In this document: positions 44,397-54,362 of the stretch, in pieces
Numbering within the stretch: the stretch's first letter is position 1
Layout of the letters: the number at the start of each line of letters is the position of its first letter
Assembly: GCA_028335825.1 (NCBI GenBank)
Contig: JAIOKI010000003.1
Location: forward strand, 434,001-498,000
From: Nosema muscidifuracis
Lineage: Eukaryota > Microsporidia > Nosematidae
Length of the DNA stretch: 64,000 nucleotides
Direction of reading: 5' to 3'
Translations under genes and position numbers: made by a program
Notes under the pieces: model-generated
What the model was told of the DNA's origin: nothing
What the model saw: the letters and a program-made list of their open reading frames with translations, nothing else
Databases searched by the model: none

Positions 44397-46604
44397 ATGG
44401 AATACATGGAAGATATTAAAAAACTTTTTGAAGATAAAAAAGTTATTTATTCAAATAATATGCTTTATATGATATGCGACCTTATTGATAAAAATAAAAC
44501 TGATGAACTAAAAAATTATGTTGAAGATGATATTTATATGGAAATATATAAAATACTAAATCATGATTTACAATTAATACAAGATAATGAAACTTATATT
44601 GATGAATTTATTGAACTAAATTCTAATACTATAATTAACAAAAAGATACCTTCAAATTTATATGTAAACAAGATAGAAATAAAAGAAAAAGATTTAAACG
44701 AGGATACAGAAATTTTGAACTTTTTGAACAATAATTGTGATCTTAATTTTAATCAAGAAGATTCTGTGGAATCTAAAATGGATTTAATATTTGAATTGTT
44801 GGAAGAAAAAGGGATAATTCTTGTACAAGGAGATACAGGTTGTGGTAAAACAACAAAAATACCTAAATATCTTTTAAAGAAATATAAATCTATAGTTTGT
44901 ACACAACCACGACGAATAGCTGCTATATCGGTGAGTAAAAAAGTCGCTAAAGATATGAACACAAATATTGGTGATCTTGTTGGCTACTCAGTACGATTTG
45001 ATGATTGTTCAAGTAAAAATACAAAATTAAAATACGTAACTGATGGAATTTTATTACGTGAAATTATTCAAACGGGTGATTTGAAAAATTATGATTGTTT
45101 GATTATAGACGAAGCACATGAAAGAACAATTAATATTGATATATTGTTAGGTTTCTGTAAAATGCTAATCAAACGTAAATCACATATTAAAATTGTGCTT
45201 ATGAGTGCTACTTTAGCTACTGAAAAGTTTATTGAATTTTTTAATTGTCCTTTTATAGATATTAAACACAAAGTTCATCCACTTCAAAACTACTACTTAA
45301 AAAATTATAATAACGAAGAATGGTTTACAGAAACCATAAAAACAGTAATTCAATTAGAAAATACCGAAAAAGAAGGAGATATTTTGGTATTTTTGACAGG
45401 TCAAGAAGATATTAAAGAAGCTTATGGCATATTGCAAGGATTTATAGATCCAAAAAAGTGTAAAATTTTTATGATGTACAGTGCTATGTCTGCTGAAGAT
45501 CAAGAATTAATATTTAAAAAGACTGAACAAAGAAAAATTATTTTATCTACAAATATTTGCGAAACTTCAGTTACTATAGAAAATATTGTGTATGTTGTTG
45601 ATTCAGGTAGAGTCAAACAGATGAGACATGCTAATAATCTTGGAATGGATATTTTAGAAATTGTAATGATTAGTAAAGCACAAGCTAGACAGAGAAGTGG
45701 AAGAGCAGGAAGAACTAGACCTGGAAAAGTTTTTAGAATTTATACTAAAGACGAATATATGAAAATGACTGATTATACTTTACCTGAAATATTAACTACA
45801 AATGTTTGTAACGGAATTTTAACTATAAAATCTCTTGGCATTTCAGATTTAAATAAATTTGAAATGATTGATTTACCCAGGCTTGAATCGATTAACGACG
45901 CACTGGAATATTTATTTTTAGTAAAAGCTGTTGATAATGTAGGAAATATTACACAACTTGGTAGGAAGTTATGTAATATACCATTAGATCCAAAATTAGC
46001 AGTTACTCTAATCAAATCTATTGATTTTGGATGTTTTGATGATGTAGCAACTATAGCTGCTATGCTTACTGTTGATCAAATACATTCTGATGTAAAAAAA
46101 GACAGTAAATTTTTTAAGAAATTTACTGCATCGAAAAAATCTTGGTTTGATAACCGAGGAGACTTTTTTATGTTATTAAACATTTATCGTGCTTGGGAGA
46201 AAGATCATTTTAGTTACAAATTTCTCAAAGCACAATATCTCAATTTAAAGAATATGTGGCAAGCAAAGCTTATTAAAGAACAACTTTATAAAATGTTTAA
46301 AATTAAGAAATCTTCCAATGAAATGAGAATCATAGAAGCTTTTTCTTGTGGATATTTTATGAATATAGCTAAGATAAAAGAAAATGCTTATTTTACTGTT
46401 TTTAAAGAGACGGAATGTTTTATTCACAATTCAAGCAGTTTGTATATGAAAAATGCTAAATATGTGTTATATCATTCTATCGTCAGAACGAAACGAGAAC
46501 TTTTAAAATATTGCAATTTTGTAACTCCCGAAATACTTTGTAAAAGTGTTAACCATGTGTTTAACGAAAAAATTAAACCCGAAAACACTGAAAAAAATGA
46601 TTAA
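44397..46604 (+). CDS. DEAH-box RNA helicase
   Basis: A 735-residue SF2 helicase. Motif I QGDTGCGKTTKIPKY (about 141-155), Ia TQPRRIAA, II DEAHERT, III SATL, IV FLTGQEDI, V STNICETSVTIENIVYVVDSG and VI QARQRSGRAGRTRPG are all intact. The winged helix, ratchet (QLGRKLCNIPLDPKLA ... AAMLTV) and OB domain follow. The N-terminal extension (about 130 residues) is short and acidic. Candidates are spliceosomal Prp2/16/22, Prp43, or Dhr1/DHX-type ribosome assembly helicases; sequence reading cannot decide. UTP14, which activates Dhr1, is present in this window. CCCCAAATACAC precedes the first ATG; a second ATG lies 12 bp downstream. Confidence 0.9.
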   Translation: MEYMEDIKKLFEDKKVIYSNNMLYMICDLIDKNKTDELKNYVEDDIYMEIYKILNHDLQLIQDNETYIDEFIELNSNTIINKKIPSNLYVNKIEIKEKDLNEDTEILNFLNNNCDLNFNQEDSVESKMDLIFELLEEKGIILVQGDTGCGKTTKIPKYLLKKYKSIVCTQPRRIAAISVSKKVAKDMNTNIGDLVGYSVRFDDCSSKNTKLKYVTDGILLREIIQTGDLKNYDCLIIDEAHERTINIDILLGFCKMLIKRKSHIKIVLMSATLATEKFIEFFNCPFIDIKHKVHPLQNYYLKNYNNEEWFTETIKTVIQLENTEKEGDILVFLTGQEDIKEAYGILQGFIDPKKCKIFMMYSAMSAEDQELIFKKTEQRKIILSTNICETSVTIENIVYVVDSGRVKQMRHANNLGMDILEIVMISKAQARQRSGRAGRTRPGKVFRIYTKDEYMKMTDYTLPEILTTNVCNGILTIKSLGISDLNKFEMIDLPRLESINDALEYLFLVKAVDNVGNITQLGRKLCNIPLDPKLAVTLIKSIDFGCFDDVATIAAMLTVDQIHSDVKKDSKFFKKFTASKKSWFDNRGDFFMLLNIYRAWEKDHFSYKFLKAQYLNLKNMWQAKLIKEQLYKMFKIKKSSNEMRIIEAFSCGYFMNIAKIKENAYFTVFKETECFIHNSSSLYMKNAKYVLYHSIVRTKRELLKYCNFVTPEILCKSVNHVFNEKIKPENTEKND

Positions 46605-46614
46605 ATTTGTCATT

Positions 46615-47445
46615 TTAATTTCTGCTTTTGATATATTCATTTATCATTTTCCACATCATTTTATAATCTTCGTTTTTTAATTTATTATTAGTAGCAATAA
46701 TCTTCTTAACGTTATATCCACTCATTTCATTTTTTACAGATGAAGTATCATTTATAATATAAAAAGTTGGAACTTTGTAAAATAAACTTGCTACATCACC
46801 AATACCCCATTCCTTAATTTGCCATTCACTTCCATCACAAAATATTCCCACGAGCATATTCCAATCATCAGAAGTCCAATTTTTAACATCTTCTTCTGCT
46901 ACAAAAGTGTGATCTTCTATATTAAATTCAGTTTTATCAAATACAAGATCTTTTTGCTTCTCAAGATATCCTGTATTAAGAAGAATCTTAATATTATTCA
47001 AATTTACAGTAGCTGTTAATGAAGCTGATACAATAATTTTATATTTTTCAGTTATTTTAGATTTCACAATTTCTTCTGGTTTTTCCAGTATTATTTCTTC
47101 TAACCATTGATAATTATGCTTACTGATATATCGAGATTCTGGTAGATCATAAAAAGCTTTATTTTCTACTTCTTCTACTTTTTCAAGTTCTTCTAATATT
47201 ATATTCTGATCAGAATAAAATATTGAAGGAACTCCTTTATTTTTACATTCTCTAAGATATTGAGTGTATTTCAAATGTCTGTTACATAAAAAAAAAGCCA
47301 ATTGTTCTAACGAATAATTTGATTTTGTAGTTCCTTCAAAAGAATATTCAACAGACTTTTCATATTCTTTTGATCCAATTTTAATCTTTGAATCTGATAT
47401 TGTTGTACATTTTGGATTATTCAGAATTTCTTTTAATATTTCCAT
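46615..47445 (-). CDS. CDC73: CDC73, Paf1 complex subunit
   Basis: The C-terminal Ras-like domain of Cdc73 is recognisable: KIIVSASLTATVNLNNIKILLNTGYL (about 140-165), then DDWNMLVGIFCDGSEWQIKEW, ASLFYKVPTFYIIND and the terminal YKMMWKMINEYI (compare W-x-RVV-VFVQGPxWQFK-W, F-KVKGFYL and FW-x2-D-F). This domain helps the Paf1 complex associate with chromatin during Pol II elongation. At 276 residues it is shorter than yeast (393). The ATG at 47445 follows TTATCCAT; an upstream in-frame ATG at 47526 would run into the divergent PNO1 gene and is rejected. It works with the CDK9/Ctk1-type kinase also in this window. Confidence 0.82.
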   Translation of the reverse strand: MEILKEILNNPKCTTISDSKIKIGSKEYEKSVEYSFEGTTKSNYSLEQLAFFLCNRHLKYTQYLRECKNKGVPSIFYSDQNIILEELEKVEEVENKAFYDLPESRYISKHNYQWLEEIILEKPEEIVKSKITEKYKIIVSASLTATVNLNNIKILLNTGYLEKQKDLVFDKTEFNIEDHTFVAEEDVKNWTSDDWNMLVGIFCDGSEWQIKEWGIGDVASLFYKVPTFYIINDTSSVKNEMSGYNVKKIIATNNKLKNEDYKMMWKMINEYIKSRN

Positions 47446-47491
47446 ATGGATAAAATTTATAATTTTTTTTAAATTTAGTCCTTCATTAACG

Positions 47492-48076
47492 ATGCAAGGA
47501 CGAAGTATTGATATTCCAGCATACAAAATGGGATTAATAAAAACAGAATGGTTAAAGATTTATACACCAATAGTAGAATTGGCAAAAATACAAGTACGAA
47601 TGAATTTCATAAAAAAGCAAATTGATATTAGAACATGTGAACTTACTGAAGATAATTCATATTTAAATCGTGTAGAACAATTTATAAAAGCTATTATTAT
47701 TGGATTTAGTATAGAAGATTCTATGGCTATATTAAAATTTCCAGATGTTTTTTTAGATAATTTTAATATTCATGAAGTTAAAATTTTGAAGAATTTGCAT
47801 ATTGAAAGAGCTATTGGAAGAATGATAGGAAGAGATGGAAAGACTAAGACTACTATAGAGACACTTTCTAGATGTAAATCGCTTATAAAAGATTCAGAAG
47901 TTTATTTATTAGGACCAACTGAAAATACAAGAATAGCTAGAGATTCATATTGTAGATTAATTATGGGATCACAACTTGGAACTATTTATACAAGATTGAG
48001 AAATATTAGAACAAAAATCAAGGATAGTTATGGATCTATACAGACAATTTATAATGAACTAGAGAGAAAACAATAA
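47492..48076 (+). CDS. PNO1: PNO1/DIM2, KH-domain 40S assembly factor
   Basis: A 194-residue protein with the Pno1 signatures WLKIYTPIVE, VRMNFIKKQIDIRTCE, FIKAIIIGFSIEDSMAIL, the KH-like HIERAIGRMIGRDGKTKTTIE and VYLLGPTENTRIARDSYCRLIMGS. Pno1 binds near the 3' end of 18S rRNA and recruits Nob1 and Dim1. The N-terminal disordered region of yeast Pno1 (about 80 residues) is missing. It diverges from CDC73 with only 46 bp between start codons, and RPN11 follows 24 bp after its stop. The start is preceded by AGTCCTTCATTAACG. Confidence 0.92.
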   Translation: MQGRSIDIPAYKMGLIKTEWLKIYTPIVELAKIQVRMNFIKKQIDIRTCELTEDNSYLNRVEQFIKAIIIGFSIEDSMAILKFPDVFLDNFNIHEVKILKNLHIERAIGRMIGRDGKTKTTIETLSRCKSLIKDSEVYLLGPTENTRIARDSYCRLIMGSQLGTIYTRLRNIRTKIKDSYGSIQTIYNELERKQ

Positions 48077-48100
48077 AAAATTAAATTTTTTCTACCCCAA

Positions 48101-48991
48101 ATGTATTCTGATTTTTTAGGACAACAATCTACAGAACCCAATGCAGATACTTCAGAAACAGTTCAAATTTCTTCATTAGCATTAATTAAAATGTTAAAAC
48201 ATGGTAGATCTGGGGTTCCTATGGAAGTTATGGGACTTATGCTTGGTGAATTTGTAGATGAATATACAGTTAAGGTTGTTGACGTATTTGCTATGCCACA
48301 GACTGGAACTGGTGTTACAGTAGAAGCTGTTGATCCAGTTTTTCAAACTAAAATGATGGATATTCTTAAAGCTACAGGTAGACACGAATCAGTCGTAGGA
48401 TGGTATCACAGTCACCCTGGATTTGGTTGTTGGCTAAGTAGTACTGATATAAGCACACAGCAGAGTTTTGAAAAACTTTGTAAAAGATCAGTGGCTGTAG
48501 TTATTGATCCAATACAAAGTGTAAAAGGAAAAGTCGTTATTGATGCATTTAGAACAATTGGAAATTCTCTTGGAATTATAGGACAAGAGCCAAGACAGAT
48601 AACAAGTAATATTGGATATCTTAAAACTCCCACACTTATTTCTATTATACATGGTCTTAATAAACACTACTACTCATTTAATATTACTTATAAAAAATTT
48701 CAACTTGAGGAAAGAATGCTTTTAAATCTACACAAGAAAACCTGGGCGGATAATTTGAAATTTTCTAACTTGAATTTGGATCAAGAAAAATTATCAAAAA
48801 TGCTTGATAATTACACTAAGACAGTTGAAGAAGAAAAAGATTTAATTGGAAAAGAATTGGAAATGTATAGGGTAGGAAAAAATGATAGTAAAAAACATCT
48901 TATGGAATTATGTGATAAAAATATTCACGATCTATCTGTTTATAATCTATTGTACTCCCTTCACTCATTTATATTCAATAAAAATGATTAA
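48101..48991 (+). CDS. RPN11: RPN11/PSMD14, 26S proteasome deubiquitinase
   Basis: A JAMM metalloprotease of the proteasome lid. The MPN domain has [30 protein letters not shown] with the catalytic Glu in MEVMGL, and the JAMM motif [14 protein letters not shown] (H-x-H-x7-S-x2-D) is complete. [17 protein letters not shown] follows as in all Rpn11 proteins. The C-terminal helices that anchor it in the lid are present. At 296 residues it has normal length (about 306-310). It removes ubiquitin chains from substrates before degradation. The start is preceded by TACCCCAA. Confidence 0.97.
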   Translation: MYSDFLGQQSTEPNADTSETVQISSLALIKMLKHGRSGVPMEVMGLMLGEFVDEYTVKVVDVFAMPQTGTGVTVEAVDPVFQTKMMDILKATGRHESVVGWYHSHPGFGCWLSSTDISTQQSFEKLCKRSVAVVIDPIQSVKGKVVIDAFRTIGNSLGIIGQEPRQITSNIGYLKTPTLISIIHGLNKHYYSFNITYKKFQLEERMLLNLHKKTWADNLKFSNLNLDQEKLSKMLDNYTKTVEEEKDLIGKELEMYRVGKNDSKKHLMELCDKNIHDLSVYNLLYSLHSFIFNKND

Positions 48992-48999
48992 TATTTCTA

Positions 49000-49335
49000 G
49001 AATTTAATATTTATGATTTTTTTAATATTAATATCTATGATTTATTTAATATTAATATCTATGATTTTTTTAATATTTATATCTTTAATTTAATTATAGA
49101 CATAACAATATTTTTCATTTAATATTTATATCTATGATCAATCTAATTATATATTTCTATGATTTATTTAATTAGTTATATTTATGATTTGGTTAATTAT
49201 AGTAATTACAAAATTTACCATTTAATATTAATATCTATGATTTATTTAATATTAATATCTTCCATTTAATTATAGTAATTACAAAATTTACCCTTTGATA
49301 TTAATATCTATGATTTATTTAATTATATAAAAAAT
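49000..49335. repeat. Tandem repeat of TTTAATATTAATATCTATGA units
   Basis: About ten diverged units of 22-28 bp, TTAATATTAATATCTATGATTT, with inserted AATTACAAAATTTACC blocks, lie between RPN11 and CCR4. No gene is seen. Confidence 0.85.
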
Positions 49336-49357
49336 GTTATTTTAATTAAATTAATTT

Positions 49358-50803
49358 TTAATTTTTTGTATTTTTAAATTTAACCTTTGCTGCTATAAAA
49401 ATGTGATCAGATGGAAAATGAATATTTGGAAGACCAACAACTCTTTCACAATAATCATTCTCAATTGTGGAAAGTAAACTAGTCAACTCTAAATTATCCG
49501 AATGAAAAATATAATCAATTACACCTTTAAAAGTAGGTGTAAAATTCGTGAAATCGTTATCTTCATTTAAATACGCATCATTTAAAATAATATTGTGTTT
49601 AGGATTAAATCCAAGTTCATAATTTGCAAATTCAAGATCTGCTTCGTTAAAAATCCGTTGCGTAATATAATGATAAACTGAAGAATCCTTGAGTGAATTA
49701 AAATCTCCCATAAGAAGAATTCCAGGATTTTTAAACTTACGAACAATTTTTTCAATTTCTTCTAATAAAATAATGGACTGTACAAATTTTATATCCTTGT
49801 ATTCAGGATCCCAATATAAATGAACATTTACAACTATTAATATTTGTTTGTTACTAAGATTCTCTAAAATAGTAATAAGAGCTATATTATCTTTCTTTCC
49901 ATATCTAAATATTAATTCTTGATTATTATTAAATCTATTATCTTGTATCAATTTAGAATAAAAATTTATGACTTCACTATAAATCAGCTTAAATTTAGTT
50001 TTTTTCCAAAAAGTAGCACATCCATCTACAGTTTTCGACTCAGGAAGACTTTTTGATCTACCTTTGGGATAAAATATCGAATCATATTCACATCGAAGAT
50101 CTAATTGGTCCTTGTAAAAATCTTCATAATTATAAATTTCTATTTCTTGTAGACATAAAATATCTAAATTAAAACTACAAATATTGTGTAAGATATTTTC
50201 TTTTCTGTAATCAGGATTTAATATCCAAGTGGGTGGGTATCCCAATTTCATAGCATAAAAATTTGATAAAATATTATAAGTTCCACAACTATATGCAGAA
50301 TCAATATATTTCTTCTTAATTATTGTATCTAACCATGTTCTATCAGCTGGTGGATTATAATTTGAATTATGTTCTCTACAATATTGTAACAATTTCTTAT
50401 CTTTATATAAAATATTAAACGGACTAATCAAAGGATTATTATTAATTTCGAATATGGTACAATTATACAAGCATCCAAGTTCCATCGGTATATTTGTAAT
50501 CATATTATCAGATAAATACAATTCTTTTAAATTAATCATTTTACCAATCTTTGATGGTAAATATTTTATTTTATTTTTGCTAAGATTAAGAATTTCCAAA
50601 TTTTTTAGATTGTAAATATCGCTGGGAACTGTTTCAAGTTCATTTCCTCGTAAATTTAATTCCTTAAGAAATGATAGTTGAAATAATGAATGAGATAGAT
50701 GTTTTATCCCTTGATATGAAAAATCCAATCCCAAATAATCTTCTGTATAAGTTTTTTGACTATTTTTCGTGTGTTTCTTTTTTGAACTTTGGATGTCTTC
50801 CAT
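49358..50803 (-). CDS. CCR4: CCR4 deadenylase
   Basis: Leucine-rich repeats (about residues 30-130, units such as LKELNLRGNELETVP and LEILNLSKNKIKYLP) are followed by an EEP-family nuclease domain (about 170-478). Catalytic landmarks are RTWLDTI-x-KK, SYNI-equivalent GTYNILSNFYA, DILCLQEIEIY, NVHLYWDP, LLMGDFNSLKDSSVY and SDHIFIAAKV. This LRR plus EEP order is diagnostic of Ccr4, the poly(A) nuclease of the Ccr4-Not complex. The Gln/Asn-rich N-terminus of yeast Ccr4 is absent. The start is preceded by TTCCCCA. It fits with DCP1, PAT1 and LSM7-like genes of this window in cytoplasmic mRNA decay. Confidence 0.93.
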   Translation of the reverse strand: MEDIQSSKKKHTKNSQKTYTEDYLGLDFSYQGIKHLSHSLFQLSFLKELNLRGNELETVPSDIYNLKNLEILNLSKNKIKYLPSKIGKMINLKELYLSDNMITNIPMELGCLYNCTIFEINNNPLISPFNILYKDKKLLQYCREHNSNYNPPADRTWLDTIIKKKYIDSAYSCGTYNILSNFYAMKLGYPPTWILNPDYRKENILHNICSFNLDILCLQEIEIYNYEDFYKDQLDLRCEYDSIFYPKGRSKSLPESKTVDGCATFWKKTKFKLIYSEVINFYSKLIQDNRFNNNQELIFRYGKKDNIALITILENLSNKQILIVVNVHLYWDPEYKDIKFVQSIILLEEIEKIVRKFKNPGILLMGDFNSLKDSSVYHYITQRIFNEADLEFANYELGFNPKHNIILNDAYLNEDNDFTNFTPTFKGVIDYIFHSDNLELTSLLSTIENDYCERVVGLPNIHFPSDHIFIAAKVKFKNTKN

Positions 50804-50880
50804 TGGGGAATATTTTTTTTAGAAAAATAAATCGTTTATTGACTTACATAACAAAATAACAAGAAATTAATTAAAGATGT

Positions 50881-51366
50881 TTAATTTAAAGTATGTTGGT
50901 TAACTTCAACTGATACATTCCTTTTTACCAAACCAGTAATAGCAGTTTCAATCATTCTAAACTCATCTTCACTAAAAGTACATTTCTTTTCAAGTAAGAC
51001 GTTTACAACTTCTTCTTCTGGAGTAATAACATCAGTTCTGATTCCATTAATAATGAAAGGATAACAAGCACCTTTAAATACTTTTTTAGCATCATTCCAT
51101 GAAACTTCTCCATCTTTATTTATATTTTCTACTATTATGATGTAATAATCTTGGAATTTCTGTTTTATTGATTTTATAATACTACCGTATTTGATTTGAG
51201 CCTTAGACAAAATCTCTACTGGAACTTTAACAGCCATGACTTTTCTTTTATTGTCTCTTATAAAAGTCTGAATGTTAATTTCTTCATAACATTTATCATT
51301 AACGTCTGTTACGTATTTCTTAATGATATCAGAAATCTGTTTTTCAGTTTCAGTTTGACTTGACAT
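50881..51366 (-). CDS. RPS7: 40S ribosomal protein eS7
   Basis: The 161-residue protein follows eS7 by pattern: an N-terminal helix, [31 protein letters not shown] (compare [24 protein letters not shown]), an IIIVENI strand, [26 protein letters not shown] ([21 protein letters not shown]) and a C-terminal [12 protein letters not shown] end. It is shorter than yeast (190), mainly in the basic loop. Upstream is AAATTTACCCCAAA, combining an AAATTT element, known near microsporidian ribosomal protein gene starts, with the CCC signal. No intron is seen. Confidence 0.85.
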   Translation of the reverse strand: MSSQTETEKQISDIIKKYVTDVNDKCYEEINIQTFIRDNKRKVMAVKVPVEILSKAQIKYGSIIKSIKQKFQDYYIIIVENINKDGEVSWNDAKKVFKGACYPFIINGIRTDVITPEEEVVNVLLEKKCTFSEDEFRMIETAITGLVKRNVSVEVNQHTLN

Positions 51367-51399
51367 TTTGGGGTAAATTTTTTTAAAAAAATAATTTCA

Positions 51400-51690
51400 T
51401 TGCATAAAAAATGTAAAAGAAATGTAGAAAAAATGTATAAATGAAATATGATAAAAAAATATTGAGGAGATGAATAAATTAAAAATGTAAAAGAAATAAA
51501 GATAGGTAAAAATATGAAAGAGATATAGACAAGAAATAAATAAAGACAAAAAATAATTAAATGAATATCTATAAAAATATATAAAAGAAATAAAGATAGA
51601 TAAAAATATAATAAAGAAATACATAAATAAAATATAATAAAGAAACAAATACCTATAAAAATATATAAAAGAAATAAAGATAAACTCATT
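51400..51690. repeat. Tandem repeats of AAAAATATATAAAAGAAATA units
   Basis: Units of 25-50 bp containing AAAGAAATAAAGATAGATAAAAATAT recur through the gap between eS7 and SEC23. Long open frames on the minus strand here encode only Ile/Phe/Leu/Tyr-rich repeats and are not genes. Confidence 0.85.
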
Positions 51691-53811
51691 TTAATCATCA
51701 TTGCTAACAACTACATTAGATAATGCTTCAAAGAATTTATCAAAACTAATATTTTCAGTTATCACTACACCACTAGCACTAGGATTTACATAATGATGGA
51801 GAATACGTTGTTGGGATTTATTTTCTTCAGTTATACAGAATTGAGGAGTAGGCAATCTCTTACATAATTCTTTAGCAAATTCTTCAGATTGTTCAATAAC
51901 TTCTCTTAATGAACTATATTCTTCTTTTTCATGGTATCCTTCTTTGATCCAAGTAGCTACATAACTTCCCCTACTGACTACTACATTATGAAGAGTATCT
52001 AATACTAATATAACATCAGGTTGTAAAGATTTAGTATCTAATTCTACAGGCATGATTCCATTTTCATAATGATAACTTATCAAAGCAGGTTTTATCATTT
52101 TTAAGGCTTCGTCAACTCTTTCACGATATAGCAGATTTTTAAAGTATAAAGCTTCATCTTTAGAAACATCTTCAGTTTGAACGAGAAGACTTCTTTTGAA
52201 AAAAAACATAAAATTAGGATAATACGACATAGAATCAGGTATACTTAAAGAAGCAGGAACTCCTTTAGAAAATTTACTAAATGCTCTTACAAATCTAATA
52301 AGATTTTTTTCAATCATTCTTTCACAATCTTTTACTTCATCATACTTCTTAAGAAGTAAAAATCTTGCTTGAAATACTGTCACTGCTTCTTGATCAAAGC
52401 TATTTACACAATCATCTTTATTATCTGAAAACATTCGTGCAAATGTAGTAACTCGTACAACAAGTTTTTTATCAGATCGTTGATATTGAGTAATAATCTG
52501 TACATACCCAAAATCTTCATGTTTTGCTTCAGGTGTTTGAGATAATAAAATTGTTAAATTAGTATTTGGGAAAAGAGATCCTAATCTCCACCCCATATTT
52601 GAACTTTTACCCATACCTATAATTCCATTGAATTTTAGATTTTTACTTGTTTTAACTAAAATCTTTCCATTGAATCCTTGAGCAAGATAAGTTCCTTTTT
52701 TCTCCATAATTTTCATACAAGATGAACTGTAAACTTCTCCATCAAAATCTTGTGCCATTATTAGCATACCTCCTGTAAGACGTGTTAATCTTTCCATATG
52801 ATTTACTCCAATATCTTCTATAGTAGCTGTGAGAATATCAAGACTATGACCTAAATCTATTATTCTTCCTCCTAAATCTGAGTAAAATTTATAAGCACTA
52901 GAATTATAAATAGAATCATTTTCATCTACATTATCATTTTTACCTTTTTCTTTATACTTGATTGATGTTACTGTTCCAGGTCCATATGTACATGCTCCTT
53001 GTGTAAATAACAAATATTTTACACCTGAATTATTGAAGTTATTTTCCATTAATGAAACTGCTAAAGAAATTGCAGATCCAGTACATCTTACTGGTTTATA
53101 AGCATTTACTACTGGGAAAGGATCTACTTCTAAATTATTAATTAATTTTGAGATAAATTTTTTACATTCATCTTTTCTCACTAAAAACTTACCAATAACA
53201 GAATTATTTCCTTTAATAGACATATTATCTAAATTATTTAAGATTTTAGAATTATATTCAATCTGACCAGAAAAAAGATAATTTTGACTTGGACTTTTCT
53301 TATTAATTTCTACTAATTCAACATTTGTTCCATACTTAATAAATCCAATTAAACAATCATCTGGAATTTCATTAAACATCACATTAAGAGCATCAATAAG
53401 AATTTTATGACGTTCTTCATCAAATGAACAAGTATCAACTATAAAAAAGAAAACAGGTGGGAAAAGAGATTCCTTACTAAGTACATATTCTAAAGTAGAA
53501 TTTTCTTCACTCAATTCAGGTAATATATTATCAGGTGAAATATCTTTAGCATGATTAGGTAAACCATTTCTAGTTCCACAAATAGCACAATTCCAAGTTT
53601 GTCTACCATAATCAATGGTACAACAATAATTTAAAATAGATTTACAGGATGAACAATAAATTGGTTCACATTCTATAAAATTAGTATCTTGATGTACATT
53701 ATATAAACAAGCTAGAGGTATTTTAGATGTTTCATTTCCTTTTGTTCCCCATACATTCCAGGTAAGACGAATTCCATCTTTTTCTTCAATTTCCCTAATT
53801 TCATCTTCCAT
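51691..53811 (-). CDS. SEC23: SEC23, COPII coat GTPase-activating subunit
   Basis: A 706-residue protein with the full Sec23 order: RLTWNVWGTKG near the start, zinc finger C-x2-C-x18-C-x2-C (CSSCKSIL...CAICGTRN, about 55-80), trunk domain with FIVDTC and CTGSAISLAVSLME, beta-sandwich, helical domain and a gelsolin domain with a YFKNLLYRERVDEAL segment and PTPQFCITEENKSQQRILHHYVNPS near the end. Sec23 binds Sar1 and, with Sec24, forms the inner COPII coat at ER exit sites. The loop residue arginine that inserts into Sar1 was not checked individually. The start is preceded by TCACCCTTATT. Confidence 0.95.
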   Translation of the reverse strand: MEDEIREIEEKDGIRLTWNVWGTKGNETSKIPLACLYNVHQDTNFIECEPIYCSSCKSILNYCCTIDYGRQTWNCAICGTRNGLPNHAKDISPDNILPELSEENSTLEYVLSKESLFPPVFFFIVDTCSFDEERHKILIDALNVMFNEIPDDCLIGFIKYGTNVELVEINKKSPSQNYLFSGQIEYNSKILNNLDNMSIKGNNSVIGKFLVRKDECKKFISKLINNLEVDPFPVVNAYKPVRCTGSAISLAVSLMENNFNNSGVKYLLFTQGACTYGPGTVTSIKYKEKGKNDNVDENDSIYNSSAYKFYSDLGGRIIDLGHSLDILTATIEDIGVNHMERLTRLTGGMLIMAQDFDGEVYSSSCMKIMEKKGTYLAQGFNGKILVKTSKNLKFNGIIGMGKSSNMGWRLGSLFPNTNLTILLSQTPEAKHEDFGYVQIITQYQRSDKKLVVRVTTFARMFSDNKDDCVNSFDQEAVTVFQARFLLLKKYDEVKDCERMIEKNLIRFVRAFSKFSKGVPASLSIPDSMSYYPNFMFFFKRSLLVQTEDVSKDEALYFKNLLYRERVDEALKMIKPALISYHYENGIMPVELDTKSLQPDVILVLDTLHNVVVSRGSYVATWIKEGYHEKEEYSSLREVIEQSEEFAKELCKRLPTPQFCITEENKSQQRILHHYVNPSASGVVITENISFDKFFEALSNVVVSNDD

Positions 53812-53924
53812 AATAAGGGTGATTTAAATTTGAAGGAAAAACTTGTTATTAATTTGGAAAAAATACATTTTAAAAATTTGAAATATTGTTTACTTTTCAA
53901 GGATAAAATTTAAAATATTTTTCA

Positions 53925-54290
53925 GTTGATGATAAATTTTATTTAAAAAAATGATAATTCTCAGTTGATGATAAATTTTATAGAAGAAAATGATAATTCT
54001 CAGTTGATGATAGATTTTATCTAATAAAATTTAAAATATTTTTAATGATAAATTTATTTAAGAAAGGTCAAGATATTTTTAATGATAAATTTTATAAAAG
54101 AAAGGTCAAGATATTTTTAATGATACTTTTTATTTAAGAAAAGTCAAGATATTTTTAATGATAAATTTATTTAAGAAAGGTCAAGATATTTTTAATGATA
54201 TATTTTTTAAAAGAAAGGTCAAGATATTTTTAATAATAAATTTATTTAAGAAAGGTCAAGATATTTTTAATGATAAATTTATAAAAGAAA
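53925..54290. repeat. Two tandem repeats upstream of MCM8
   Basis: Three copies of TCAGTTGATGATAAATTTTAT (53923, 53961, 53999; 38-bp spacing) are followed by six copies of GAAAGGTCAAGATATTTTTA plus ATGATAAATTTATTTAA (aaagg at 54063, 54101, 54140, 54176, 54214, 54251; 36-39 bp). An open frame through the array only repeats the unit and is not a gene. Confidence 0.92.
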
Positions 54291-54362
54291 ATATTTTCAT
54301 TTCAAATTATTCTTACATTTATGCTAAATTATATATTTAATTTTTAAATTTGAAGGGCATAA

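Noticed and set aside
51309-51710. 133-codon and 83-codon hydrophobic frames in the eS7-SEC23 gap
   Set aside because: They translate the tandem array into repetitive Phe/Ile/Leu/Tyr peptides and overlap the start of eS7 and the end of SEC23.
54158-54340. 60-codon frame upstream of MCM8
   Set aside because: The peptide repeats exactly with the 36-39 bp DNA unit (LFKKGQDIFND twice), so it is an array by-product.
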